The notes: generated by a model from the sequence alone, not told the origin. A stretch of DNA of 52,194 bases from Roseovarius gaetbuli (GCF_900172365.1 NZ_FWFJ01000028.1:1-52194); one strand, 5' to 3'. Counted from the stretch's first letter, positions 16,615-26,581 are shown. Numbers and translations are program-made.

Positions 16615-17370
16615 TTATGATGTGGTCAATGCTGGCGTGTCCTTTCGTTTCTGTTTCGCAACCTCGGAGCTGGCTTTGAAGCGGTAGCTGTCATTGCCAG
16701 ACTCAAGAATGTGGCATCGGTGGGTGAGGCGATCGAGGAGCGCGGTGGTCATCTTGGCGTCACCAAAGACCGTGGCCCATTCGCTGAAGCTCAAGTTGGC
16801 GATGATGACCACGCTGGTGAGCTCGTAGAGTTTGCCGAGAAGGTGGAATAGCAGCGCGCCGCCTGATGTGCTGAACGGCAGGTATCTCAGTTCGTCAAGG
16901 ATCACCAAATCCGTCTTGATCAGCGCCTCCGCGATCTTCCCGGCTTTTCCGAGGGCTTTTTCCTGTTCCAGCGCGTTGACCAGTTCGCCCGTCGAGAAGA
17001 AGCGCACACGTTTGCGATGATGTTCGATGGCCTGGATGCCAAGGGCGGTCGCAATGTGGCTTTTCCCCGTGCCTGGTCCACCGAGCAAGACCACATTTTC
17101 AGCTGCGTCCATGAACTCGCAACGATGAAGTTGGCGCACTAGGGCCTCGTTGATCTCACTGGCGGCGAAGTCAAAGCCGGACAGGTCCTTGTAAGCAGGA
17201 AAGCGTGCGGCCTTCATGTGGTAACCGATTGAACGCACCTCTCGTTCAGCCATTTCCGCCTTGAGGAGCTGTGAGAGCATGGGGACAGCTGCATCGAATG
17301 CAGGTGCCCTCTGTTCGATCAAATCGCCGACAGCCTGCGCCATCCCGGGCACCTTCAGGCTGCGCAACAT
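16615..17370 (-). CDS. istB: IstB, ATP-binding helper of IS21 transposition, 251 aa
   Basis: AAA+ protein that directs IstA to target DNA. Walker A is GGPGTGKS (residues 97-104) and Walker B is LVILDE (155-160), followed by RY where GY is usual. The usual N-terminal extension (MRHDPAGAAIT) is present at about 17414-17381 but in another frame, so a small indel has separated it. ATG 17370 (MLRSLK) still gives a nearly complete protein. Without a full istA it has no function in transposition here. Confidence 0.85.
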   Translation of the reverse strand: MLRSLKVPGMAQAVGDLIEQRAPAFDAAVPMLSQLLKAEMAEREVRSIGYHMKAARFPAYKDLSGFDFAASEINEALVRQLHRCEFMDAAENVVLLGGPGTGKSHIATALGIQAIEHHRKRVRFFSTGELVNALEQEKALGKAGKIAEALIKTDLVILDELRYLPFSTSGGALLFHLLGKLYELTSVVIIANLSFSEWATVFGDAKMTTALLDRLTHRCHILESGNDSYRFKASSEVAKQKRKDTPALTTS

Positions 17371-17394
17371 GATGTAATGGCGGCACCGGCTGGG

Positions 17395-17993
17395 TCATGA
17401 CGCATGACGCGTACCTCCTCGCCTTAGGCCGTCATAGCGGCTGACATTGGCTTCAGGTTCCTCACTCAGGGCCAGGGCGATCATCGGCGTCACGTCGGGT
17501 TGGTCGGTCGGCGTGCCGTCCACCAGCCTGTGAAGCAGGTTCAGCACATGGGTCTTGGTCGGCACACCTGCTTCCAGTACCATCTCCACGGCGCAGAGCA
17601 CGGCCTGTTCATCATGGTGCAGAACCAACGACAGGATATCGACCATTTCTTGGTCACCGCCGGGCTTTCTCATCATCAGATCCTACAATTGTCGGAAGTG
17701 GCTGGGCATTTCCACGAATGGGGCGCCATTCCGTAGCGTCCCCGGCTTGCGCTGGACCACAGCCAAACAATGGTGCCAGTCATAGATGACGCGACCGGGT
17801 TTGCGGTGCGATCTTTAAATGATGTGGTCATGGGTACAGACAACGGCCCCTCAGCCACGACCACCAACCGTTCGGGATAGATGTGCAGGCTAACACGGCG
17901 GTTTGCGAAGCTTGCGGGCACGGAGCAACTATTGTGATCAAAGGTAATCAGGCAGGTTTCCGAGCCATTCTTCAAGCCTCCTATGCCAGTCAA
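17395..17993 (-). pseudogene. istA: IstA transposase, C-terminal remnant with frameshift
   Basis: Two frames carry parts of the IstA C-terminus: 17993-17676 (…ITFDHNSCSVPASFANRRVSLHIYPERLVVVAEG) and 17676-17395 (…DQEMVDILSLVLHHDEQAVLCAVEM…SRYDGLRRGG). They need a frame change to join. The catalytic DDE domain is absent. Confidence 0.75.
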
Positions 17994-18226
17994 ATAATGG
18001 CACAGTTTTAGGGGGCTAAGACGGATGAAGGGTTCAGGCCGATTGCCGACGAAACGCAGCCTTTTTGGATCCGCTTGTAGTTTTGGACCGTTTCTGTATT
18101 TTTATTGCTCTTCCCTCAGGAAGCTGAGCAACAAGGCTGCAGGTTAGTGTCGCCGTTCATTTCCAATCTCGATATGGAACATGAAAGTTTAAACCAAGTT
18201 TTGCGTCGAAAAAACGATTTCAGATT
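17994..18226. other. Intergenic region upstream of the AsmA gene
   Basis: 233 bp, AT-richer towards its right end. It should hold the promoter of the AsmA-type gene. No specific site could be assigned. Confidence 0.3.
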
Positions 18227-20995
18227 GTGAGTAAAATGGCACGTTGGGCATCTAGGTTCGCGATTTTTCTCTCGTCTATCGCTTTGCTTATGCTGTCGCT
18301 TGGCTGGCTCATGCTCAGCGCACCGATGTTCAACGGCGTGCGCTCCGATCTACTTGAGCGCGTTCTGTCAGAGCAGATAGGTCAGCCTATTGTCATTTCT
18401 GGAGATGTCCATGCGATACCCGGAAAGACAAGCACCATCACAGTGACCAAGGTTAAAATACCCAGCGAAGGGATTGCCAATGTTAATCTGGCGGAATTGG
18501 ATACCCTTGGTCTTGATCTGGATACATTCGCACTGATCAATGGCACCGTCGATTTTAACGATATCAGAGTTTCCGGATTGCAGGTTAACCTATTCACGCA
18601 ACAGAACAGTCGGACAAGTTGGTCAAAACCTCACGCCGCTCTCCCTTCTGATAGCGCTGTGTCGCCCTTGAACCGAACGTCCGGGGGAAACGAGAAGCCT
18701 TGGCGCGGGCTCAATAATGCGCGCGGAAAACTTCTCGACTTCATGAGGACCAGGAATGGTTCCTTTGAGGCTATGCGACTCACAGTTAAAAATCAAAAAA
18801 CCGGGTTCGAATTTGATTTTAACCTTAAGGCACTCAGGCTTGTTGAGGTGGAAAACGGAAACCGATTGAACGTAACGAGTAATGGCACCGTGAACGGGCA
18901 GAAATTTACGTTCGAAGGTTACTTCCCAGAACAAGCACCATTCACCACGCTGACCAAATTTGGTGATATGCAATTGACCTTTAGTGGCGTGCCCATTTCG
19001 CGAGCAGAAGGCGGTGGGTACGTTGCTGATGTGGATTTGCAGACCGGAGAACTCGGTGACTTGCTTGAGGTGCTAAAGCTTGAGCGCTCGCTTGAGGGCT
19101 CGGGGACCTTGTCAGCCAAGGTCACCCGCCAGAGCGGGTTGCTTGAGGTTTCAGACTTCCTCTCCACGGTTGATCTGGCCAACGGCAGAAAGCTAAGTGT
19201 CGAGGGGACTGCTGAGAACCTGTTGACAGGTCAGGGCGTTGATATCAGGGGGGATTTTCGTCTCTATCCCGAAAATAATCAACCCAAACCGGCGAAAGAA
19301 CTTTCTGAATTCAAGCTGACAAACATTTCCGCCCATATCGTTGGCGCAGACGGTTATCTGGAGTTCAAAAACCTGCTGCTTAGGACCAATTTGTTTGATC
19401 AGGGCTTGGAAGACATTGGCCCGGTTGCGATCGGCGAGTTTCGTCGCACCGAAGACGGTAAACTGGCTCTGCTGGACGTGTCATTACAGGCCGGTCCACC
19501 AAGTGAACCGATCCTCAAAGCTCAAGGCAATCTTTTGCATCTGCTCGCGCTCAAGGAATACGACATCGAGGGCGAGATTCTGGCACCCGCATCGTTATTA
19601 CTTGGCGAATTAAGCGATGACGCCGTAGCAGCATTTGGGGCCCTTCAGGTTGAATTTGCCTTTGATGATACGAAAGGCCCACTCAGGGTGACGCGGTTTG
19701 CCGCAACGGCGGTTGGCGCGCGTGAGTGGGATATGGATGGGTCTATGGTTCTGGAAGATGCCAGGAACGTTGGCGACCTAGCATTGGAAATTGACCTTGA
19801 TATCTATGATTTATCCAAGTTTCTAAGCGTACTTGATCTTAAGCGGGTCAATGCGGGCCAGTTTGAAATCATGGCATCGCTGCATGGCAATAAGGACGAC
19901 ATGATCGCGACTTTGGGAGTGAGGGTTGGCACTTCTAAAATGACGACATCGCTTGAACTGAACAGGCAAGATGACCTGACAAAAATTAATGGAAAAATTC
20001 ACAGTAAAAGCCTGAGATTGGATGACCTTAAAAACGCTCTTGCAGGCATTGTGGAGCTGAGCAACATCAAGAAAAAAAGATCTACTGACAGAACCGCGTC
20101 TACCGTTGGGCCGACACGGGTAAAGGTTCAACCACTTGTTTTGGAAAGAGAGGTGCAACCTCTTGTGTTGCCAAAAGAGCGGCCAAAGTTGTCTGAGGTT
20201 GTTAATTTTCAAAAATTTTTGCTCAACACTGAACTGGATGCAAAAATCGACATTGAAAGACTTGTCGGCGTTCACGGTGTCACAAGCATTTCGAGCGAAT
20301 TGGTATCCAAAGATGGCAAGGCGCAATTTGGACCGTTAAACGTGGCCTATGGCGGCGGCTTTCTGCGGGCTCAAGCAGGATTGGATTTGGTCAAGTCACC
20401 AACCCTGGTGTCTGTTTCAGGGTCTACAGGCGGTTGGGACTTTGGCAAAATTCTGGATTCTGTTGGTCTTGGGGTGCAGGCCTACGGTATATTGGGCGGT
20501 CGTTTCAACTTAACCGGCGATCGGCGGTCTCTTGATGCCTTCGTCAATTCGATGAGAGGTTCCGTTTCCGTCAATATGTATGACGGTGAAATTGCGACCA
20601 GCCTATTAGAACTGGCAGGCCTGGGCATCTTTCCATGGCTGTTTTCTGAGGAATTCAGGAAAAAGCGTACTAAGATTCAGTGTATTTCTGCTCCGATCCA
20701 GATCCGAGACGGCAAGGTTATCTTTGATTCAGTCGTAGCCGAAACCAACCGCGTGCAATTGGTAGCAAGGGGAAGTTTGGATTGGAAGCGTGACACGATT
20801 TCCATCCGCGCGGTGCCACGGCCGGTCGGCAGGCCACTTTCGCGTTCCGCTTGGCCGTTTGATGTTTCGGGTTCATTTTCCAAGCCGGAATTCAAACTGA
20901 TTGTTGGTGGATTGCGCAGTCGGCGCCTAGATGGCGCCAATCGGATGCCGATAGACAGAAAGCCCTGCAATCCTGACATTTTGCAGCTGCAATAA
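18227..20995 (+). CDS. AsmA-family protein, 922 aa
   Basis: Large inner-membrane-anchored periplasmic protein of the AsmA group, whose members are thought to carry or regulate phospholipid movement to the outer membrane. One transmembrane helix (residues about 8-33) is followed by long repetitive beta-strand sequence with the AsmA N-terminal block (NLAELDTLGLDLDTFALINGTVDF). The AsmA C-terminal block includes FNLTGDRRSLDAFVNSMRGSVSVNMYDGEIA. Start GTG 18227; ATG 18236 is an alternative. A middle section (620-665) is Arg/Lys/Pro-rich and looks like a linker. It stands alone. Confidence 0.82.
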   Translation: MSKMARWASRFAIFLSSIALLMLSLGWLMLSAPMFNGVRSDLLERVLSEQIGQPIVISGDVHAIPGKTSTITVTKVKIPSEGIANVNLAELDTLGLDLDTFALINGTVDFNDIRVSGLQVNLFTQQNSRTSWSKPHAALPSDSAVSPLNRTSGGNEKPWRGLNNARGKLLDFMRTRNGSFEAMRLTVKNQKTGFEFDFNLKALRLVEVENGNRLNVTSNGTVNGQKFTFEGYFPEQAPFTTLTKFGDMQLTFSGVPISRAEGGGYVADVDLQTGELGDLLEVLKLERSLEGSGTLSAKVTRQSGLLEVSDFLSTVDLANGRKLSVEGTAENLLTGQGVDIRGDFRLYPENNQPKPAKELSEFKLTNISAHIVGADGYLEFKNLLLRTNLFDQGLEDIGPVAIGEFRRTEDGKLALLDVSLQAGPPSEPILKAQGNLLHLLALKEYDIEGEILAPASLLLGELSDDAVAAFGALQVEFAFDDTKGPLRVTRFAATAVGAREWDMDGSMVLEDARNVGDLALEIDLDIYDLSKFLSVLDLKRVNAGQFEIMASLHGNKDDMIATLGVRVGTSKMTTSLELNRQDDLTKINGKIHSKSLRLDDLKNALAGIVELSNIKKKRSTDRTASTVGPTRVKVQPLVLEREVQPLVLPKERPKLSEVVNFQKFLLNTELDAKIDIERLVGVHGVTSISSELVSKDGKAQFGPLNVAYGGGFLRAQAGLDLVKSPTLVSVSGSTGGWDFGKILDSVGLGVQAYGILGGRFNLTGDRRSLDAFVNSMRGSVSVNMYDGEIATSLLELAGLGIFPWLFSEEFRKKRTKIQCISAPIQIRDGKVIFDSVVAETNRVQLVARGSLDWKRDTISIRAVPRPVGRPLSRSAWPFDVSGSFSKPEFKLIVGGLRSRRLDGANRMPIDRKPCNPDILQLQ

Positions 20996-21003
20996 AAGTT
21001 TAG

Positions 21004-21501
21004 TCAGTTATCGATACTCGGGGCAGGCTGTTTGTTTTGGCACGCCAAAATCGCGTCGATCGCTTTTTTTGAGCCGCCCAGATCTATGTCGATCAATTTG
21101 CGGCCGCCTGACGAAACCGTCACGGAGTTGCGTTTAGCAAACTCCTTCACAAAGGCGGGGTTGTCAAAAAACGCGTAACCGCCAGGTACCTCGCTTTCAA
21201 AATGAGCTACGGCATCTCCGGCAAATATCGCATCACTGAAATCAAATTCGACGACGCCGAATTCACTATCTCTGATGCCAGTCCAATCGGCATTATATGC
21301 AGCGAAATAGCCGCCGTTGCGATTGGGCACCGTGCCGATCTGGATCTCGGTTTTGTCCTCCAAGATACGGCGCGCAAAGCACCCGTTTCCCATGGCGGAG
21401 TTGACGAGGATTTCCCATTCTCCAGACTGTCCCCACGTCTGATAATCTGAGGCGGCGGCTGATGACCCCAAAACGATGAAAAACGAAAGCGTAAATCGCA
21501 T
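21004..21501 (-). CDS. Exported protein of unknown function, 165 aa
   Basis: ATG 21501 gives a Sec signal (MRFTLSFFIVLGSSAAA). The mature part begins WEILVNSAMGNGCFARRIL and has an alternating beta pattern with one Cys pair (NGCF … LACQ). It resembles small secreted proteins often found in Rhodobacterales but belongs to no family that I can name with certainty. It is convergent with the AsmA gene, whose stop is 8 bases away. Confidence 0.65.
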   Translation of the reverse strand: MRFTLSFFIVLGSSAAASDYQTWGQSGEWEILVNSAMGNGCFARRILEDKTEIQIGTVPNRNGGYFAAYNADWTGIRDSEFGVVEFDFSDAIFAGDAVAHFESEVPGGYAFFDNPAFVKEFAKRNSVTVSSGGRKLIDIDLGGSKKAIDAILACQNKQPAPSIDN

Positions 21502-21519
21502 GAAAACCCCTCGACGCAC

Positions 21520-21915
21520 CCAGCGTCGTCATGATGGCCGATGCTGTCTGTTTTATAAAGTGGAATTTGGATTTCGGGAGAGCGACCGGGCAACACAGAC
21601 CGCTTTGTCGTTCTTGGAACGCGTAGATGAGTGACCCGGCCCCCTGAAAAATTCGACGTTTGGGGTGCGTCTTCGACATCGGCACAGATTTGTCCAATAA
21701 CGCCATCCTGACGGGGCAGGAGGGTCCGATCGTCGACTGACACTAAATCGCGTCGGGAAAGCGGATGCAAAACGGCTTCGGTAAAAGCTTGAATGGACGC
21801 TGGGGGTAAGTGGCTGAACGAGTACCTGTTTACGTAGCTTACCGGGACATCCCGAGGTGCGGTCAGGGCTCACGTTAGTTCGTCTGATTGGTACCCGGCA
21901 TGCGGACTTCATCAG
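21520..21915. other. Gene-free stretch before IS110 copy 2
   Basis: Overlapping short frames occur on both strands but none has a convincing start, ribosome site or recognisable product. It may hold decayed IS sequence. Confidence 0.3.
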
Positions 21916-22000
21916 ATGGGGTGGTTGCCGCCTCCCTCGACGGCATCGCGATGTGCCAAAAACGTGGTGTGATTTTCACTTAGAGCGAAGGACGTCAACC

Positions 22001-23032
22001 ATGACGAAAGATACAATGATCGGGGTGGACCTGGCAAAGCATGTTTTCCAGCTCCATGGAGCTTCGATGAATGGCGATGTGAAGTTCCGAAAGAAACTGT
22101 CGCGGCCACAGTTTCTCAGGTTTATGGCTGACCACGACCCGGCGGTCGTCGTAATGGAGACCTGTGGGGGCGCCAACTACTGGGCACGAGAGTTGTCCCG
22201 GCTGGGCCATGTGGTGAAATTGATCCCGACGCGGTACGTCAAACCGTTCGTGGAGCGGCAGAAAAATGACGCCGCCGATGCCGAAGCAATCGTGATTGCG
22301 GCACAACGGCCTGAGATGCGCTTTGTTGAGCCGAAATCCGAAGACAAGCAGGCCCGGGCGATGGTGTTCCGGAGCCGGGAACGACTGGTACACCAACGAA
22401 CGGAACTTGTGAACGCGCTGCGATCCTATCTCTACGAGTTCGGATATATCTTTCCGCAGGGCATTGGCCATCTCAAAAGAGTCGAAGCATTCCTTGAGGA
22501 TCCGAACTCCGGCTTGCCGGAACTGGTTTGTGGCGAATGCCATGATCTCCTGCATCAAATCTCGGAAATGACCGCTCGCATCGACGCCAAGACCCGGCAG
22601 ATCAAGGTCTTGGGGACTGAGACGGATACAGCGCGGAGGCTTCAGACAATGCCCGGTGTCGGCCCGATCATCGCGCTGGCGGTTGAAGCTTTCGCACCGG
22701 ACATGGCGAGCTTCAGGCGCGGCCGGGACTTCGCGGCCTGGCTGGGGCTTGTCCCGAGGCAGCACTCCTCGGGTGGGACGGAACGATTGGGACGCGTATC
22801 CAAGGCCGGACAAGCTGACATACGCAAGTTGTTGATTATCGGCGCCATGTCGCGGTTGAACTGGCTCGGACGCAAATCGATCGGTAAAGAGTCGTGGCTC
22901 GGACGCATGCTTGCCAGGAAACCGAAAATGCTGGTCGCCATTGCTTTGGCGAACAAGATGGCCCGAGCGATCTGGGCAATGGTGACAAACAACGAAGATT
23001 ATCGGGATCCAGCTCCGACTGCCGCTGGGTGA
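22001..23032 (+). CDS. IS110-family transposase, intact, 343 aa
   Basis: DEDD/serine recombinase. The RuvC-like domain carries GVDLAK, VVVMETCG and KNDAADAEA. The C-terminal Tnp_20 domain includes MPGVGPIIALAVEAF and AAWLGLVPRQHSSGG, with the conserved Ser. ATG 22001 is preceded by GCGAAGGACG. The frame is open further upstream to 21857, but that part lies partly outside the element. It is about 80% identical to copy 1 and has no frameshift. Confidence 0.92.
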   Translation: MTKDTMIGVDLAKHVFQLHGASMNGDVKFRKKLSRPQFLRFMADHDPAVVVMETCGGANYWARELSRLGHVVKLIPTRYVKPFVERQKNDAADAEAIVIAAQRPEMRFVEPKSEDKQARAMVFRSRERLVHQRTELVNALRSYLYEFGYIFPQGIGHLKRVEAFLEDPNSGLPELVCGECHDLLHQISEMTARIDAKTRQIKVLGTETDTARRLQTMPGVGPIIALAVEAFAPDMASFRRGRDFAAWLGLVPRQHSSGGTERLGRVSKAGQADIRKLLIIGAMSRLNWLGRKSIGKESWLGRMLARKPKMLVAIALANKMARAIWAMVTNNEDYRDPAPTAAG

Positions 23033-23308
23033 AAGAGGACACCCGTATGGCGGATCGAAGCTGTTGAAAGGGAGGGTGAGAAGTCGACGAATTGCATGGG
23101 CGAAATGATCGAACAGATCTGGAGCAGGAAAACCAGTGCTGGCCCGCAAGCCGATGAGAGCTCGGTCATCAGATTTGGACCTGTCCCGCAGATCACCTTA
23201 CCGGCCCGCGGCTTCCGAAAGACCGCACAACGAGGCCTGACAGAAGACCGCACTCGATCTCAAATCCATGCTTCAGAAACTTCTTGCATTTTTAGCGGCA
23301 ACCACAGA
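23033..23308 (+). ncRNA. Candidate bridge RNA region of IS110 copy 2
   Basis: 276 bp of non-coding DNA between the transposase stop and the element end. It shares with copy 1 the blocks AAATGATCGAACAGATCTGG (23104-23123), GCAGATCACC-x-TACCGGCC and AAGACCGCACTCGATC, separated by variable stretches that could be the target- and donor-binding loops. Called by analogy with IS1111-type bridge RNAs; structure not computed. Confidence 0.4.
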
Positions 23309-23564
23309 AGGGCCAGCGGTTATATGCACCGCGCAGAAAGGCCGGACACATGACCGCAACCTGCAACCATCAAAATCAGCTCAAATCAACCCTTCCGTAA
23401 ACTGAGCCGCCCACACATGACACTACCAACCGGTTTCCTTGACGGAGGTGTAGGCTTGGAGTTGGCGAAAACGTATTTCGAATAATACCTTGGCCATCGT
23501 CAGTCCCGTTTTGTAAACGTGCTCGATCTTTGGCGCTCGCGGGCCACCGTAAACGGGCTTCGTC
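23309..23564. other. Intergenic stretch
   Basis: 256 bp between IS110 copy 2 and the Omp85-type gene. No gene, hairpin terminator or repeat was recognised. Confidence 0.3.
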
Positions 23565-24755
23565 TTAAAACTTTTGCCCTAGAGAGAGATACACGAAGTG
23601 TTCCCCGTCGTCGTTAAGCGCGTAGTCCATGGCATAGTCGAGTGAAAGTTTCTTGGACAGCCGAAAGCGTAGACCAACGCCACCCGCAACGTCCAAATCT
23701 GAAAGCAGACCACCGATGGTATCATCTGAGTTGCCGCCGCCAAGAAAGGCCACATATCCAAAACGCTCGGTGAAACGACCCCGGTATTCGCCCTGAAAGG
23801 AGACCGAGTTGTCGCCCAAATAATCGAAAGAAGAAAACCCACGCAAACCGTCAACCAGGCCCAGGCCGCAGGTGTCGAAAAAAGGCGCGTTCTCGCCTGC
23901 GCTGCAAAACACGCCACGTGCAGCTAGTACCCCTGTCTTGAACTTTTCGCGGTAAGCAGAACCCGACGCGATGACTTTGAGGTAATCCCTGGAAGATAGG
24001 AGAAGTTTTTTGTTGAAAGCTGAATCGATTTCCTTTCCGTAGGACAAGTTTATGTCACCCAGAATGCCCTGCGTGGGGTAAAAGGTGTTGTCCCGGGTGT
24101 CGTACTGAACAATCAAGTTTACCTTGCCCAAGACAATGTCCAAATCAGGCTGCAGGGCGGGGGGAAGTAATGCCAGAAACTTGCTGTTTATCGATATTTC
24201 TGAATCCAGATAAGACAGTTGGACGCCGAAACTAAGCTTCTCGTTTATAGCACGCATCAAAGAAAAAGATGTAAGTTCACCTTTTTGATTGAGAGGCAGT
24301 TGAAGGGTGTCAGAATCTCCAAGATTGTAGAACACATCCGCCTTTGCCGCAAAAAGGGAAACCGTCCATTTCCCTTCGTTGAAATTCAAACTTCCGCCAG
24401 CTCCTAAGCCGCTGCTACCATTTGATGAAGTCAACCGAGCGATTCCAACCCCGGAGGTCTTGGACTTCGGCAAATTAAACAGATACCCGGCCCCTAAAAC
24501 GACGCCGCTTCCGATTAACGGACTGGAAAAAGGGATGGGTGCTACAATGACAGAACCGAATTTCAAACCAATTTCGGGCTTTGCGATTGCTGAGGGTTTA
24601 ATTGTCCCGCCGCCATTTTGAAGCACTTGCGCATGGGTTGGCGAGGTCTGAAGCAGAGCAAGGCACAGGCTGAAAAGCCAGCACAAATTTCCATAGCGCA
24701 CTGCAGGAAAAAGTTTCACTGTTGCGCAAAGACTATTCAAAATGGGAAAACGCAT
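23565..24755 (-). CDS. Omp85/BamA-type outer-membrane barrel protein without POTRA domains, 396 aa
   Basis: The C-terminal half has the surface-antigen (D15/Omp85) signature strands: YDTRDNTFYPTQGILGDINLSYGKE and LRGFSSFDYLGDNSVSFQGEYRGRF, ending in LSLGQKF with the terminal Phe. The mature N-terminus is too short for POTRA domains, so it resembles the short single-barrel Omp85 proteins. ATG 24755 has AGAAAGG 5 bases upstream and gives a signal peptide ending THAQ. Role unknown; perhaps lipid or protein transfer at the outer membrane. Confidence 0.8.
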   Translation of the reverse strand: MRFPILNSLCATVKLFPAVRYGNLCWLFSLCLALLQTSPTHAQVLQNGGGTIKPSAIAKPEIGLKFGSVIVAPIPFSSPLIGSGVVLGAGYLFNLPKSKTSGVGIARLTSSNGSSGLGAGGSLNFNEGKWTVSLFAAKADVFYNLGDSDTLQLPLNQKGELTSFSLMRAINEKLSFGVQLSYLDSEISINSKFLALLPPALQPDLDIVLGKVNLIVQYDTRDNTFYPTQGILGDINLSYGKEIDSAFNKKLLLSSRDYLKVIASGSAYREKFKTGVLAARGVFCSAGENAPFFDTCGLGLVDGLRGFSSFDYLGDNSVSFQGEYRGRFTERFGYVAFLGGGNSDDTIGGLLSDLDVAGGVGLRFRLSKKLSLDYAMDYALNDDGEHFVYLSLGQKF

Positions 24756-25006
24756 TTTTACCTTTCTGAAGGTCGTGGCCGTAAAGAACCAATAAAAAGT
24801 TTGCCCGACGTCACTCCCGCCAATCGGTTCAAAAATGGTCTTTGACCTAAGACTTAATATGAATTTTTCATTTTTTTCCAATGCTTTTTTGCCGCTTTTC
24901 TGAGGTCACGTTGCGGCTCAAGCGACCCTCCGCAATTAAGATAAAACAAATGGCAACAAATGGTCGACCGGGTTGTCTTGCTGGCTTCGGCTCAACAACT
25001 GCATGA

Positions 25007-26536
25007 TCAAAGTTGTGATCCGATCGGCAGAATGCCCAAAAAACCTGTCCATAAATGGTCCCAGAACTTTCCGGTTGGTTCGGAATTGTAACGCAGCATG
25101 ACCCCGTCTTCCCGTTGCGTCGTCCAGGTAAGTATTTCTGCTTTGCTGAGTTGAACGTGAAAGGTATTGGCGTCTAAAACCCCATTGACCGCCTGCATTG
25201 CCTTCTTGGTAAGGGGCGGTGAATCTATTAAAATACCCATTTCCGTGTTGATATTCACTGACCGGGGATCCCAGTTGAAGGAGCCTATGAATAAATATCG
25301 GTCGTCAATGGCAAATGCTTTCGAATGCAGGCCGGAACGTGAGTGTTCCCAAGCTGAACCACGATGTTGAACGAAATTCAGGTCGGGGCGTAATTCATAG
25401 AGCTCGACACCCCCGCGCAGCAGTGACTTCCGTTTCTTTGCGTAATGTGCATAGACCAAGTCAACATCGTTTGATCCAAGTGAATTGGTGATAACCCTGA
25501 CATCGACGCCGCGATCTTCAAGCTCAGTCATCCATTTTACACCGCTGCTGCGTGGCACGAAGTAGCCGGAAATGACCTGCACATCATTTTCCGCAGCCTG
25601 GAAGTAAGGGATCAGTTGGGAGGCCAGAACCGGGTCTTCGCTTTCTGCACCAGCGACTTTTGAAGGGTGGTCAGCATATAGCTGCGCGGGGACCCAGGAC
25701 AGTGAAAAACTATCTTTGGAGAAAGATGACCTACCCTTCCGGACCAGTGCTTCAGCAAAGGGTGTCTGCTTTGCCTGATCTACAAGCTCCAACAGCCGGG
25801 CCCTTGCGTCCTCAATGCCATATGCGGCCGATTCACCAATGACAACCTTGGCCGGAACGGCAGCACGGCTATTCCAGTACTGATCAAAACTATTGGAAAC
25901 CTGGACTGCGACTGGCCCAACCGCCAACACATCGAGATCGGCATAATTCATTTCCTTTTTGGCGAGAAAATATTCGGCGCCAATATTGCGCCCGCCTACA
26001 ATCGTAACCGCGTTGTCTGATGTCATGGATTTGTTATGCATTCGCCGATTAATGCGTTTGAAATCCGTGAGGCCGGCACGGATACGTCCCCGATCGCGCC
26101 ACACGGGGTTAAACAATCGAATCTCGATGTTAGGATGCTGATCAAGCGCCGCAGTCATCGGGTCGTATCCGGCGTTGTACATGTCATCCAACAAAAGACG
26201 TACTCGCACCCCTCGGTCCGCGGCCTCAAGCAGGCTCGCGGCGAAAATGTGACCTGTCGGATCGTCGTGAAGCAGGTAGTATTGGGCGTCAATCGATCGT
26301 TCTGCTCTGGACGCAATAAGCAAGCGAGCGGCGAGAGCCTCTTCGCCGTTGCTGATCAATCGTACACCAGAGCGCCCGTCTCCGGGGTTGCCGAGTCGAC
26401 GAACACTGCGCGCAAGTCGGCTTTCCTGCTGCAGGTCGGTCGCGCGCGTCACGGTCTTTTCATAAGACCGAATACCCCCGGAGCAGGCCGACAGTGTCGC
26501 CAGAAACAAGCAAAGGACTGGCAAACTGCGCATCAT
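25007..26536 (-). CDS. Phospholipase D/cardiolipin synthase-type lipoprotein, 509 aa
   Basis: Two HKD motifs show the family. The first is H167-N-K169 with D174 (MHNKSMTSDNAVTIVGGRN). The second lies in LHSKAFAIDDRYLFIGSFN. The order and the EMGILI strand match ClsC-like enzymes that make cardiolipin or transfer phosphatidyl groups. A lipoprotein signal ends in LSAC, so it should be lipid-anchored. ATG 26536 follows GGAGACG; the next ATG, 26533, is also possible. It lies upstream of, and in the same direction as, the Omp85-type gene, with a 250-bp gap. Confidence 0.85.
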   Translation of the reverse strand: MMRSLPVLCLFLATLSACSGGIRSYEKTVTRATDLQQESRLARSVRRLGNPGDGRSGVRLISNGEEALAARLLIASRAERSIDAQYYLLHDDPTGHIFAASLLEAADRGVRVRLLLDDMYNAGYDPMTAALDQHPNIEIRLFNPVWRDRGRIRAGLTDFKRINRRMHNKSMTSDNAVTIVGGRNIGAEYFLAKKEMNYADLDVLAVGPVAVQVSNSFDQYWNSRAAVPAKVVIGESAAYGIEDARARLLELVDQAKQTPFAEALVRKGRSSFSKDSFSLSWVPAQLYADHPSKVAGAESEDPVLASQLIPYFQAAENDVQVISGYFVPRSSGVKWMTELEDRGVDVRVITNSLGSNDVDLVYAHYAKKRKSLLRGGVELYELRPDLNFVQHRGSAWEHSRSGLHSKAFAIDDRYLFIGSFNWDPRSVNINTEMGILIDSPPLTKKAMQAVNGVLDANTFHVQLSKAEILTWTTQREDGVMLRYNSEPTGKFWDHLWTGFLGILPIGSQL

Positions 26537-26581
26537 AATCAACGTCTCCAATGTGAGGCTGAAATAATGAATCATTCCCAT

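Larger units (their letters stand above)
16533..17993 (-). mobile_element. IS21-family element, truncated
   Basis: One end is preserved at 16533-16570 (GTGTTGAT … TGTCACTGAGAACTGACCCGG). It contains istB and the 3' part of istA. The other end and most of istA are missing after 17993. The isolated end at 71-138 may come from a related copy. Confidence 0.75.
21916..23308 (+). mobile_element. IS110-family element (IS1111-like), copy 2, intact
   Basis: The ends show GTGGTTGCCGC at 21921-21931 and its inverse GCGGCAACCAC at 23295-23305, equal to the ends of copy 1. It contains one intact transposase gene and a long 3' non-coding part. The start sequence ATGGGGTGGTTGCCGCC is identical in both copies. 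Confidence 0.8.

Noticed and set aside
21995..23149. 384-codon minus-strand frame opposite the IS110 transposase
   Set aside because: The plus strand encodes a complete DEDD recombinase; the antisense frame is a codon-bias shadow.
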